64,000 nt of DNA from Nevskia sp. (GCA_023229645.1 JALNYU010000007.1:62001-126000); one strand, 5' to 3'. Positions 9,386 through 17,620 are shown, counted from the first letter of the stretch. Notes: a model not told the origin generated them from the letters alone. Numbers and translations: made by a program.

Positions 9386-9492
9386 TCAAGATCCGTACCG
9401 ATCTCACGCAGATTTGCGAATGGATGCAGCCGCGGCTGGCCAAGCCGAGTCGGCTGCGGCGATCGATCTGGAGCCGCCACTGTGGGCAGTGA
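9382..9492 (+). pseudogene. Vestigial duplicate of the metW 5' end (36 codons)
   Basis: A GTG at 9382 overlaps the metX stop (GTGA) and has an excellent ribosome binding site (GAGGAGG). The encoded peptide begins [16 protein letters not shown], the standard beginning of MetW proteins, then drifts into unrelated sequence and stops at 9492. The true metW starts at 9482 and repeats the same motif as LRADLAQISEWIAPGSRILDLG. The short frame therefore looks like a copy of the metW start left by duplication, or the original start left by a rearrangement, and it still occupies the normal metX-metW coupling position. Confidence 0.6.
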
Positions 9493-10093
9493 AACAGCCG
9501 TCTTGCGCGCCGATCTCGCGCAGATCAGCGAGTGGATCGCGCCCGGCTCGCGCATTCTCGATCTCGGCTGTGGTGACGGCACACTACTCGCGCATTTGGC
9601 AGCGCACCGCGCTGTCAGCGGTTATGGCCTGGAAATCGACCCGACGAACGTCGCTACCTGCGTCGCTGCCGGGGTGAATGTCATCCAGGCCGACGTCGAT
9701 GACGGCCTCAGCGATTTCGCAGATCAATCGTTCGACTACGTTGTGATGACGCAGGCGCTGCAAGCGCTGGCGCGGCCGGACCGGGTGCTAGCGGAGATGC
9801 TGCGCGTCGGCCGGGAAGCCATCATCACGTTCCCGAATTTCGGCCACTGGCGGGTACGCTTCGCGCTGCTGCGCGGCCGCATGCCGCTGACGCCGGCGCT
9901 GCCGGCGCAGTGGTACAACACCGAAAATATTCATCTGTGCACGTTGTCTGATTTTGAAGACCTGTGCCGCAGCGCCGGCTGGGACGTGCTACAACGGGCC
10001 CTGCATGATCGGCGGCATCACGACGCGCTACACATCCGCCGTTTTCCGAATCTGTTCTGCGAAATCGCCCTGTACAAGTTGCGCCGGCCTTAG
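9482..10093 (+). CDS. metW: Methionine biosynthesis protein MetW
   Basis: A class I SAM-dependent methyltransferase-fold protein that accompanies MetX; in proteobacteria it is tied to methionine synthesis or its control, and its exact reaction is unclear. The SAM-binding motif ILDLGCGDGTLLAHL lies near residue 20. Further family blocks are YVVMTQALQAL, ITFPNFGHWRVR, LPAQWYNTENIHLCT and a C-terminal FPNLFCEIALYKL. It is 203 residues long, normal for the family. The GTG at 9482 lies inside the tail of the vestigial frame, so translation of the short frame ends 10 bases past this start. A weak GGAG is about eight bases upstream. This is the last gene of the proC-yggT-metX-metW group. Confidence 0.92.
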   Translation: MGSETAVLRADLAQISEWIAPGSRILDLGCGDGTLLAHLAAHRAVSGYGLEIDPTNVATCVAAGVNVIQADVDDGLSDFADQSFDYVVMTQALQALARPDRVLAEMLRVGREAIITFPNFGHWRVRFALLRGRMPLTPALPAQWYNTENIHLCTLSDFEDLCRSAGWDVLQRALHDRRHHDALHIRRFPNLFCEIALYKLRRP

Positions 10094-10143
10094 CGCCCTT
10101 CCGCTGGCTTCATCTCCAAGCTGCAACTAAAAGCGCCTAAATT

Positions 10144-10239
10144 TGTATCGACTGCGCGCCATTTGCGCGACATCGAATGACGCATTTGTTCGATACAGCA
10201 CTGGAATTCCCAAGGTCGATACACATTCAACTTGGGAAT
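10144..10239. promoter_or_regulatory. Cluster of inverted and direct repeats upstream of the dehydrogenase operon
   Basis: Within the 280-bp gap between metW and the cytochrome gene, TGTATCGA at 10144-10151 is matched by TCGATACA at 10190-10197 (inverted) and again at 10216-10223 (direct repeat, 26 bp on). Overlapping this, ATTCCCAAG (10206-10214) pairs with CTTGGGAAT (10231-10239) around a 16-base loop. Such density suggests operator sites for a regulator of the cytochrome/dehydrogenase operon, or a structured leader. No gene was found in the rest of the gap. Confidence 0.4.
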
Positions 10240-10373
10240 GGTGCGTCGCACCAGTATTCAGGCGTTTCCCTACACGAGGCATACATATTGCTACGTTCGA
10301 ATGATCCGAGCTCCCTTCCTTCGTCGCGGCCTGTCCGCGGCGTGATCCGCATTGCCCTGTCAGGAACCCGAGC

Positions 10374-11675
10374 ATGGTTAAACGCTTATTTACCGGTGTC
10401 GTCACGCTCATGGTGTTGAGCGGACTGGGCTTTCTATTCTTCGCGTGGCAGCCTGCGCTGACTGCAATCGAACCGCCGCAAGCGGCGGCATTCCCAGCAG
10501 AACAAATTGCCCAGGGCGAGCAATTAGCGCTTGCTGGTTTTTGCGCCAATTGCCATACGGTGCCCGGCGGGCAGGACTACGCTGGCGGGCTCGGCCTGGA
10601 TTCCGGCTTTGGCATTATTTACACCACCAACATCACGCCAGATCCAGAAACCGGTATCGGCACTTGGTCTGAAGCGGCGTTTTTCCGCGCGATGCGCAAA
10701 GGCGTGTCGCGTAACGGCGCGCATTTGCTGCCGGCATTTCCGTACAGCCATTTTGCCAAAATCACCGATCCCGACTTAACTGCGCTGTACGCCTACTTCA
10801 TGACGCGTACGCCAGTAAAAGCCGAGAAGCAGCGCAACACCTTGCCGTTTCCGCTCAATATCCGGCTGCTGCAGGCCGGTTGGAAGCTGCTGTTTGTCAA
10901 CAGCAGCGCAGGGCCTTACCAACCCCGTGCCGACAAAAGCGAAGCCTGGAATCGGGGGGCTTATCTTTCTGAAGGGTTGGGTCATTGCGGCGCCTGCCAC
11001 ACGCCGCGTAACGCGCTTGGCGGCGAGAAATTGGATCACGCTTACGGCGGTGCCGTCATCGATCACTGGCTGGCGCCATCGTTGACCCACACCAACCCGT
11101 CGCCGTTGCCGTGGACCGAGGCCGATTTATTCGACTACCTGCGGAATGGCGCATCGCCGCTGCATGGCGTCGCCGCGGGTTCGATGGCCGAAGTCGTCCA
11201 CATGGGCTTGGCGAAATTGCCGGAAGCGGATGTCCGCGCAATCGCGGTCTTTTTCGCCGATCTCAACGGCTCCGCTACAGTCGACGCCGCGCCGGCATTA
11301 GCCACCGCAATGGCCCGGGAACGGAATGACACCGGTAGCGAGGCCGATCACGGCGCGCAGTTGTTCCGCACCGCCTGCGCCTACTGCCATTACAACAACG
11401 CCGAGCGCCCGGCCCCTGCGCGGCCGGAATTGGCGCTGAGCAGCACGATCTTTGCTTCCGACCCTGTGAACTTTATTCACGTTGTTTTGGATGGCATTGG
11501 CAGCAAAGACGGCATCCCGGGGCTGTATATGCCCGGTTTTGCTAAGAGCCTGTCCGATGACGACATCGCTGAGCTTGCGAGCTATCTCCGACGCACCCGC
11601 ACCGATCAGCCGGCTTGGCCGAATCTGATCGAGGCGGTGGCATCGAATCGCAAATCCCTAACGGCTTCACACTGA
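10374..11675 (+). CDS. Membrane-anchored triheme cytochrome c subunit of a molybdenum dehydrogenase
   Basis: Carries electrons from the dehydrogenase encoded next to it toward the respiratory chain. It has an N-terminal hydrophobic segment (signal or anchor, ending near WQPALTA) and three c-type heme sites, CANCH near residue 57, CGACH near 204 and CAYCH near 335, each followed by later methionine candidates. This three-domain layout with about 430 residues is that of the cytochrome subunits of alcohol/aldehyde dehydrogenases and nicotinate-type dehydrogenases. It acts on the periplasmic side. It is directly followed by the [2Fe-2S] and molybdopterin subunits, so the three genes probably form one operon and one complex. 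Substrate cannot be told from this subunit. Confidence 0.88.
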   Translation: MVKRLFTGVVTLMVLSGLGFLFFAWQPALTAIEPPQAAAFPAEQIAQGEQLALAGFCANCHTVPGGQDYAGGLGLDSGFGIIYTTNITPDPETGIGTWSEAAFFRAMRKGVSRNGAHLLPAFPYSHFAKITDPDLTALYAYFMTRTPVKAEKQRNTLPFPLNIRLLQAGWKLLFVNSSAGPYQPRADKSEAWNRGAYLSEGLGHCGACHTPRNALGGEKLDHAYGGAVIDHWLAPSLTHTNPSPLPWTEADLFDYLRNGASPLHGVAAGSMAEVVHMGLAKLPEADVRAIAVFFADLNGSATVDAAPALATAMARERNDTGSEADHGAQLFRTACAYCHYNNAERPAPARPELALSSTIFASDPVNFIHVVLDGIGSKDGIPGLYMPGFAKSLSDDDIAELASYLRRTRTDQPAWPNLIEAVASNRKSLTASH

Positions 11676-11698
11676 CCTCGCCTGGAGCTGTTTCTCTC

Positions 11699-12172
11699 AT
11701 GACGCAATTCACCCTCAATGGCCAATCGGTCACTGTGGACGTTGCCGAAGACACCCCGCTGCTATGGGTTCTCCGCGACGTTCTTGGTTTTAAAGGCACT
11801 AAATTCGGCTGCGGTATCGGCGCCTGCGGCGCCTGTACAGTGCATCTGAACGGCCGTGCCATTCGCTCGTGCATCATTCCGTTATCCGATGCCAAAGGCG
11901 GCCAGATCACGACGATCGAAGGCCTAGACCCAGCCGGTCAGCACCCGCTGCAGAAAGCGTGGGTCGAGACACAGGCGCCGCAGTGCGGCTACTGCCAATC
12001 CGGGCAAATCATGCAAGCAGCGACGCTGCTGAAAGATTTTCCCAACGCCAGCGATGCCGACATCGACGCGGTCATGAGCGGCAATCTTTGCCGCTGCATG
12101 GCGTATGTCCGCATTCGTCAGGCGATCAAGATCGCAGCTGCAGAAATCCGCAACGGGGCGCCCCATGAGTAA
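11699..12172 (+). CDS. [2Fe-2S] subunit of isoquinoline 1-oxidoreductase/aldehyde-oxidase-type dehydrogenase
   Basis: The small iron-sulfur subunit of a xanthine-oxidase-family hydroxylase. The N-terminal plant-type ferredoxin domain has the cysteine set GCGIGACGACTVHLNG followed by a fourth Cys (SCIIPL). The C-terminal helical domain has QCGYCQSGQ and GNLCRCMAY, the ligands of the second cluster. The ATG at 11699 gives 157 residues, as in IorA proteins; upstream extension would overlap the cytochrome gene. It passes electrons from the molybdenum centre of the next gene product to the cytochrome. The last 8 bp overlap the start of the large subunit. Confidence 0.93.
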   Translation: MTQFTLNGQSVTVDVAEDTPLLWVLRDVLGFKGTKFGCGIGACGACTVHLNGRAIRSCIIPLSDAKGGQITTIEGLDPAGQHPLQKAWVETQAPQCGYCQSGQIMQAATLLKDFPNASDADIDAVMSGNLCRCMAYVRIRQAIKIAAAEIRNGAPHE

Positions 12173-14474
12173 GTTCGCCAAATACGCGGAAAGTGCTGAA
12201 ACCAGCACTGGCGTTAGCCGTCGCGGCTTTTTAATCGGCGCTGTCAGCACCGGCTTTACGCTAGCGTTTCTGCGCCCGGACGCGCTAATCAGCAGCGCCG
12301 AAGCCGCAGTCGCCGAGGGCGCGTTTGAGCCCTCGGTTTGGTACGACATCGATCGCGACGGCATTGTTACCGTCAACATCATCCGCGCCGAAATGGGTCA
12401 ACACGTCGGCACCTCGCTGGCGCGCATCGTTGCTGACGAATTGGAAGCGGACTGGAATAGCGTCCGGCTGAGCTACGTCGATTCCAACCCGAAATGGGGC
12501 TACATGGTGACCGGCGGCAGTTGGTCGGTCTGGCAGAGCTTCCCGTATCTGAGCCAAGCCGGCGCCGCAGGCCGCATCGCGCTGATCGAAGAAGGCGCGC
12601 GTCTGCTTGGCGTGCCAAAAACCGCGTGTATAGCGCGCAATAGCGTGGTCAGCGGCGGTGGCAAGTCGATTACATATGCGGAAATCATCCGCAAGGGCAA
12701 TCTGGCGCGGATTTACACCGCCGAAGAACTGAAAGCGATGCCGGTGAAACCGGCGGCTGATCGGCGTTTGATCGGCTTGCCGACAAAAGCGATGGATATT
12801 CCCGGCAAAACCACCGGCGCGGCGCGTTACGGCATCGACGCCGAAGTGCCGGGCATGGTTTACGCGCGGCCGAAACTGCCGCCGACGCGCTACGGCTGCA
12901 CCGTGTTGTCGATCGACGACTCGGCCGCGAGAAGCGTTCCGGGCTATATCAAGAGTGTCGCGCTGGACGATCCGTCCGGCACGGTGCCGGGCTGGGTCAT
13001 CGTCTACGCCGATTCGTTTACGGCCGCCAATCAGGCCACGGATAAAGTGCGTGTAACGTGGAAAAACAGCGACGTCACCACGGTTTCTGAACGTGAACTG
13101 CTCGCGCACGGCGCCGGCCTCATCGACACGCCGAAAATCGGCGCGTTGGTGGTGGATGATCCTGGCGTCGACCACGTCTTCGCGACGGCGAAGAGCAAGC
13201 TGGAACGCAATTACACGACCAACACGGTGCTGCATTTCCAGCTTGAGCCGGTGAACGTGCTCGCGTTTGAAAAAGACGGCGTCTGGGAAATTCATACCGG
13301 CAACCAGTGGCAGTCGCTGATTCTGCCGACTTTGGCCAAGGCGCTCGCGGTGCCCGAGGAAAAAGTGGTGCTGCGCACCTACCTGCTCGGCGGCGGTTTC
13401 GGCCGGCGCTTGAATGGCGACTACTCGGTGCCCGGCGCGCTTGCGGCGAAAGCGTTTGGCGGCAAGCCGGTGAAGCTGATGTTCACCCGCCCGGACGACG
13501 CCCGTTTCGACTCGCCCCGTTCATGCTCGGTGCAGCGCGTGCGCATGGCCTTCGGCGACGGCGGCAAGGTGCTGGGCATGGAGCATCACGCAACGGCCGG
13601 CTGGCCGACGCAGGTGATGGCGCCGTCGTTCATGCCGAAAGGCAAAAACGGCGAGCCTTTCGATCCGTTTTCGATCTCCGGTGCCGACCATTGGTACAAC
13701 GTGGGTGCGCACCGCGTGCGCGCGATCTCGCACGATCTCGCCAATAAAACCTTCCGTCCAGGCTGGCTACGGGCAGTCGGCCCAGGTTGGACCAACTGGG
13801 CGCTGGAAAGCTTTATCGACGAAGCCGCGCATCTCAACGGCATTGATCCGGTGACGTTCCGGCTGGCCTTACTCGATGGTCACGGTAAAAATGCCGGCAG
13901 CGCGCCGAATGCAGTGGGCGGCGCGATACGCCAAGCGGCCGTGCTGAAACGCGCGGCTGAGAAAGCCGGCTGGGGTACGCCGCTGCCGCCGGACACCGGC
14001 ATCGGCATCGCGACCAGCTTCGGCCAGGAACGCGATATGCCAACGTGGTGCGCCTGCGTCGCGCGGGTGAAAGTTAATCGCGCGGACGGCCGTGTGAAGC
14101 TGGAAAAGCTCACCGTCGTCATCGACGCCGGCACGATCGTCCACCCCGACGGCGCGCTAGCGCAAACCGAGGGCGCTGCGCTCTGGGGCGCCAGCATGGC
14201 GCTGCACGAAGGAACAACATTCGCAAACGGCCAAGTGAAAGACACCAATCTGAACACTTACACGCCACTGCGAATGCGCGATGTGCCGGAATTGGACATC
14301 GAATTTATCGCCAGCACCGAAGTACCGGTCGGCTTAGGCGAACCGGCCACAACCGTCGTCGGGCCGGCGATCGGCAACGCGATCTACGCCGCTGTTGGCG
14401 CGCGCGTGCGGCATTTGCCGATCCGGCCTAAGCATATCCTCGACGCGTTGGTTGGCAAGCCGCTGGGCGGCTAG
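12165..14474 (+). CDS. Molybdopterin-binding large subunit, isoquinoline 1-oxidoreductase/aldehyde dehydrogenase type
   Basis: Catalytic subunit that binds a molybdopterin cofactor and hydroxylates or oxidises an aldehyde or N-heterocycle. A twin-arginine signal (SRRGFLIGAVSTGFTLAF) shows export of the folded subunit to the periplasm, as in IorB-type enzymes. Cofactor-region motifs include LGGGFGRRLN, ESFIDEAAHLNGIDP and a C-terminal GLGEPATTVVGPAIGNAI, whose glutamate corresponds to the catalytic base of the family. It is 769 residues from the ATG at 12165. The actual substrate is unknown; isoquinoline, nicotinate and simple aldehydes are all used by relatives. No cofactor-insertion chaperone (XdhC type) is encoded next to it. 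Confidence 0.9.
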   Translation: MSKFAKYAESAETSTGVSRRGFLIGAVSTGFTLAFLRPDALISSAEAAVAEGAFEPSVWYDIDRDGIVTVNIIRAEMGQHVGTSLARIVADELEADWNSVRLSYVDSNPKWGYMVTGGSWSVWQSFPYLSQAGAAGRIALIEEGARLLGVPKTACIARNSVVSGGGKSITYAEIIRKGNLARIYTAEELKAMPVKPAADRRLIGLPTKAMDIPGKTTGAARYGIDAEVPGMVYARPKLPPTRYGCTVLSIDDSAARSVPGYIKSVALDDPSGTVPGWVIVYADSFTAANQATDKVRVTWKNSDVTTVSERELLAHGAGLIDTPKIGALVVDDPGVDHVFATAKSKLERNYTTNTVLHFQLEPVNVLAFEKDGVWEIHTGNQWQSLILPTLAKALAVPEEKVVLRTYLLGGGFGRRLNGDYSVPGALAAKAFGGKPVKLMFTRPDDARFDSPRSCSVQRVRMAFGDGGKVLGMEHHATAGWPTQVMAPSFMPKGKNGEPFDPFSISGADHWYNVGAHRVRAISHDLANKTFRPGWLRAVGPGWTNWALESFIDEAAHLNGIDPVTFRLALLDGHGKNAGSAPNAVGGAIRQAAVLKRAAEKAGWGTPLPPDTGIGIATSFGQERDMPTWCACVARVKVNRADGRVKLEKLTVVIDAGTIVHPDGALAQTEGAALWGASMALHEGTTFANGQVKDTNLNTYTPLRMRDVPELDIEFIASTEVPVGLGEPATTVVGPAIGNAIYAAVGARVRHLPIRPKHILDALVGKPLGG

Positions 14475-14478
14475 AGTA

Positions 14479-14520
14479 CCCGCGCTGAGTCGTCGCCAGG
14501 AATTGGCGGCTCAGCGCGGG
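14479..14520. terminator. Long hairpin between the dehydrogenase operon and the convergent REC-GGDEF gene
   Basis: CCCGCGCTGAG at 14479-14489 pairs perfectly with CTCAGCGCGGG at 14510-14520, and an inner stem CGCCA/TGGCG forms within the loop. It starts four bases after the stop codon of the large subunit. There is no U-run, so it may act as a transcript-end stabiliser or a factor-assisted terminator for either strand. Confidence 0.55.
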
Positions 14521-14598
14521 CCCAGCGGTACCGGCCGGAATGCTGGCGTTTGCATCGCCAGCAGTTTTGCCCTGCTTGGCGTGAAAATCCTGCGGGAT

Positions 14599-15630
14599 TT
14601 ACAGCAGTTCTGGCCGCACGTGCAGATCTGCCATCACGCAGCGATTTTTACCGCTGCGCTTGGCGCGATACATCGCTTGATCTGCGGCGAAAATCAGCGG
14701 ATCGCTGGCTTCTGCATGCAGTGGGAACATCGCGATGCCGAGGCTGGCGCCGATTTCGATCGGAATCAGCCCCTGCGTTGTTTTCAGCAGGTAGGGTTTC
14801 CGCAACTCGCCACAGACATCCTCACCCAACCGCTGCGCGGTCGTTGCGGTGTCAATCATCTCTTCGAGAATCACCGCAAATTCGTCGCCGCCCAGCCGCG
14901 AAACGGTATCTTCCGGTCGCACCAGCTTCCGCAGACGCTGCGCAATCGCGCGTAACAGTTCATCGCCAACCTGGTGGCCATAGGTGTCATTGACTGGCTT
15001 AAAGCCATCGATATCGATGTAGCAGAGCGCAAATGAGCGCTGGTGACGACGCCCGCGTTCGATCGCGTTGGCAATCCGATCCATGAACAACATGCGGTTC
15101 GGCAGATCCGTTAGCGCATCGTGCGAGGCGCGATGCCAGACTTGCTGCTCACTACGCTGGCGCAGCTCAATCTCGCGCTCCAGCGCCTTGGTATGATCAG
15201 ATAGCTGCTCCAAGGCCACTTCCAGCTCTTGTTTGCGCCGGTATAGCTCCAGAAAAACGTTGACCTTGGACCGCAGGATAACGTCGTTCACTGGCTTAGC
15301 GATGTAGTCCACGCCGCCGGAACCATAGCCGCGCAGACGGCTTAAGTCGTCGTAGGCGGCGCTGATAAAAATGATCGGCGTATCGCGGCTGCCTTCTTCA
15401 TCGCTGAGCAGGCTGGCGACTTCGAAGCCATCCATATCCGGCATGTTGACGTCGAGCAGAATCAACGCGAACTGATGATCCAGGCAAGCGGCCAGCGCAG
15501 CGTTACCGGAGTCCGCCTCGATTAGGTCGGCCTGGGTTTTCGCCAGCAAACGGCGCAGCGACAGCCGGTTCGCCGAGTTATCGTCGACGATCAAAATTTT
15601 CGGCAACATCGCTTGCATAGCCGCAGTCAT
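14599..15630 (-). CDS. Response regulator with diguanylate cyclase output (REC-GGDEF)
   Basis: Makes c-di-GMP when phosphorylated. The receiver domain (about residues 10-125) has the acidic pair IVDDN, the phospho-acceptor Asp in LILLDVNMPD and the conserved Lys in YIAKPVN. A short coiled coil leads into a GGDEF domain with intact RLGGDEFAV and an upstream RPED at the I-site distance (five residues), suggesting product inhibition. The ATG at 15630 overlaps the cheB stop as ATGA, so I preferred it to the start six bases earlier; the product has 343 residues. It is the last gene of a unit with cheR, cheB and, upstream, a large hybrid kinase, its likely phosphate source. Confidence 0.93.
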   Translation of the reverse strand: MTAAMQAMLPKILIVDDNSANRLSLRRLLAKTQADLIEADSGNAALAACLDHQFALILLDVNMPDMDGFEVASLLSDEEGSRDTPIIFISAAYDDLSRLRGYGSGGVDYIAKPVNDVILRSKVNVFLELYRRKQELEVALEQLSDHTKALEREIELRQRSEQQVWHRASHDALTDLPNRMLFMDRIANAIERGRRHQRSFALCYIDIDGFKPVNDTYGHQVGDELLRAIAQRLRKLVRPEDTVSRLGGDEFAVILEEMIDTATTAQRLGEDVCGELRKPYLLKTTQGLIPIEIGASLGIAMFPLHAEASDPLIFAADQAMYRAKRSGKNRCVMADLHVRPELL

Positions 15631-16202
15631 GAACAAAACTCGTTGATTCGCGTTGCGATCTCGCTCAGCGGCAGCACATCATCAGCACCTGCAATGCGCA
15701 ACGCTGCCTCCGGCATTTGGGGCACCGCAGCATCCTCAGGGTCTTGAACAATGGCATAGCCCCCAAGCCGGCGCACGTACTGCAAACCTCGTGCACCGTC
15801 TTCATTGGCCCCGCTCAGAACCACGGCAAGCAGCTTGGAGCGATGCCGAGCTGCGGCCGACTCGAACAAAATATCAATCGAGGGCCGAACGAAACAAACT
15901 TTAGGGTCAATTGACAACGCGAATTGACCCTCACGTTCAAGATACAAGTGGTAGCCAGCCGGCGCAAGATAAATTACGCCGGGCTGCGGGCTATCACGCT
16001 CGGCAGCCTCCCGTACCGGCAGGGCTGACACGCGCCCCAGCACCTCGCATAGCAGCTCGACCCCCTCGGCGCCGGCATGGCAAACAACAATCAGATACGG
16101 TTTAAAATCAACGCTTAACTTGGGAAATAAGGCCAGCATCGCCTGCACGCCGCCGGCCGAGCAGCCGAGCACTACCGCTTCAATTCGACGCCGCGCGCTC
16201 AT
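15627..16202 (-). CDS. Stand-alone CheB methylesterase domain
   Basis: A protein-glutamate methylesterase domain without the usual receiver domain (191 residues). The catalytic Ser is in LGCSAGGV, the His in VVCHAGAEG and the Asp in SGANEDGARG, so the triad looks complete. Both ends overlap neighbours by 4 bp (ATGA): cheR upstream and the REC-GGDEF gene downstream, giving tight translational coupling. No chemoreceptor, CheA or CheW lies in the window. CheB/CheR pairs beside giant hybrid kinases occur in many proteobacteria, where they are thought to modify a signalling partner other than a classical receptor; that role is inference here. Confidence 0.9.
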   Translation of the reverse strand: MSARRRIEAVVLGCSAGGVQAMLALFPKLSVDFKPYLIVVCHAGAEGVELLCEVLGRVSALPVREAAERDSPQPGVIYLAPAGYHLYLEREGQFALSIDPKVCFVRPSIDILFESAAARHRSKLLAVVLSGANEDGARGLQYVRRLGGYAIVQDPEDAAVPQMPEAALRIAGADDVLPLSEIATRINEFCS

Positions 16203-17026
16203 TTTCCGACAGACGGTCCAAGGCGAAATATTCGAGCGGCGCTGTTAAATGCCAGAAACTCTCGTGCATTCGCCGAAAAATGAATGCTTTCCTTGTTCCC
16301 CAGCGCGAGGAATCCGCCACGGACAAGGCTGTCGCGAAATAAGCCGAGCACTTGGTCTTGTAAAGTATTGGTGAAATAAATCAAAACATTTCGGCACAGA
16401 ATCAGGTGTGCCTCGCAAAAGACCCCATCGGCGACAAGATTATGGTTGGCGAACGTGATGTTGCGTTTCAAACGTTCATCCAGCTTGACGCGCTCATAAC
16501 GCGCGTGCCAGTAGTGACTCAACGTATGCTTGCCGCCCGCCGCCAAATAGTTTTGGGCATACAGCCGCGCCTCGTGTACTGAGAAAATCCCTTCTTGCGC
16601 GACGTGGAGAACGTGATCGTTGAAATCAGTGGCATAAATCTGCGTACGGTCGTAAAGCCCGGCTTCTTCCAGCAAGATCGCCAGTGAATACACTTCTTCG
16701 CCGCGCGCGCAGCCGGCTTGCCAGATGTTGATGTGTGGATAGGAAGCGAGCACCGGGAACACCTCGGCGCTGAGTGCTTTAAAGATCTCAGGGTTGCGGA
16801 ACATCTCGGACACCGGCACCGAAATGCCAGCGATCACCTGCGGCAGAAATGCTTCGTCGTGGACCACGCGCGAGGTCAGCGCGCCTATCGTGCCGAGCTC
16901 GGCGTTTTTTACTAAATCGTTCACCCTGCGCTTCAGCGACGCCCGCGCATACTGGCCAAAGTCGTAGCCGTGCCGCAGTTTTAGCGCTTGTACAAATAAC
17001 TCGAGTTCAATGTCTTCGGCGTCCAC
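16199..17026 (-). CDS. CheR-type protein-glutamate methyltransferase
   Basis: Transfers methyl groups from SAM to glutamate side chains. The short N-terminal helical domain includes YGYDFGQYARASLKRRV; the catalytic domain has the SAM motif WQAGCARGEEVYSLAILL, then YATDFND and CRNVLIYF. It is 275 residues, the usual length for a CheR without extra repeats. It pairs with the overlapping cheB. The start at 17026 follows the hairpin repeat array, which separates it from the hybrid kinase upstream by about 590 bp, so its transcription may depend on a promoter inside or beyond the array. Confidence 0.93.
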   Translation of the reverse strand: MDAEDIELELFVQALKLRHGYDFGQYARASLKRRVNDLVKNAELGTIGALTSRVVHDEAFLPQVIAGISVPVSEMFRNPEIFKALSAEVFPVLASYPHINIWQAGCARGEEVYSLAILLEEAGLYDRTQIYATDFNDHVLHVAQEGIFSVHEARLYAQNYLAAGGKHTLSHYWHARYERVKLDERLKRNITFANHNLVADGVFCEAHLILCRNVLIYFTNTLQDQVLGLFRDSLVRGGFLALGNKESIHFSANAREFLAFNSAARIFRLGPSVGK

Positions 17027-17147
17027 GCGCGATCCCGGCTTGTTAATCGTTGTAATCCCTTTCTGTTGCCCTTAAAGCCTGGCGCCACCGATTGAGCGCG
17101 CCAACGGCGCGCCCTCAAACCCGCCAACACACTGGCGCCAATGCCCC

Positions 17148-17620
17148 CTACAGCTTCGTTCGGTTATTTCGTTCCCGCCATCCTGGCGCGATCTCACCCC
17201 ATTTGCCCGCCCCCCGGCCCGGCCATCCTTGGCCGGGCGTTCAACCCCGCAGCAGGCAATGCCCGCTAAACGCTGCAGCTTCGTTCGGTTATTTCGTTCC
17301 CGCCATCCTGGCGCAATCTCACCCCATTTGCCCGCCCCCGGCCCGGGGCCATCCTTGGCCGGGCGTTCAACCCCGCAGCGGGCAATGCCCGCTAAGCGCT
17401 ATAACTTCATTCGGAAACTTCTCCCCGCCTTCCTGGCGCGATCTCACCCCATTCACCCACCCCCGGCCCCGCAGCGGGCCGTGCCCGCTAAGCGCTGCAG
17501 CTTCGTTCGGTTATTTCGTTCCCGCCATCCTGGCGCGATCTCACCCCATTTGCCCGCCCCCCGGCCCGGCCATCCTTGGCCGGGCGTTCGACCCCGCAGC
17601 GGGCCGTGCCCGCTAAGCGC
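17148..17620. repeat. Tandem array of about four hairpin-rich 125-bp repeats
   Basis: Copies begin near 17148, 17273, 17398 and 17495. The first two have a period of 125 bp; the third lacks about 28 bp. The fourth is nearly identical to the first. Each full copy holds a perfect hairpin CCCGGCCA-TCCT-TGGCCGGG (17218-17237 in copy 1), a second hairpin AGCGGGC/GCCCGCT (17598-17614 in copy 4), a CGCCA-TCCTGG-type element and the short palindrome GCGCTTAGC or a variant. The end of copy 4 supplies the last codons and the stop of the hybrid kinase gene. There are no unique spacers of constant length, so it is not a CRISPR. The gap 17027-17147 shows no gene. Confidence 0.85.

Noticed and set aside
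10127..10549. Minus-strand 140-codon frame
   Set aside because: Its 5' half is antisense to the cytochrome signal region and its 3' half covers the repeat-rich gap; no recognisable protein character.
12285..13295. Minus-strand 336-codon frame
   Set aside because: Antisense shadow of the molybdopterin subunit; Arg/Asp-rich composition typical of the complementary frame.
17148..17620. CRISPR array
   Set aside because: Units are about 125 bp and repeat end to end with no unique spacers, and no cas genes are present.
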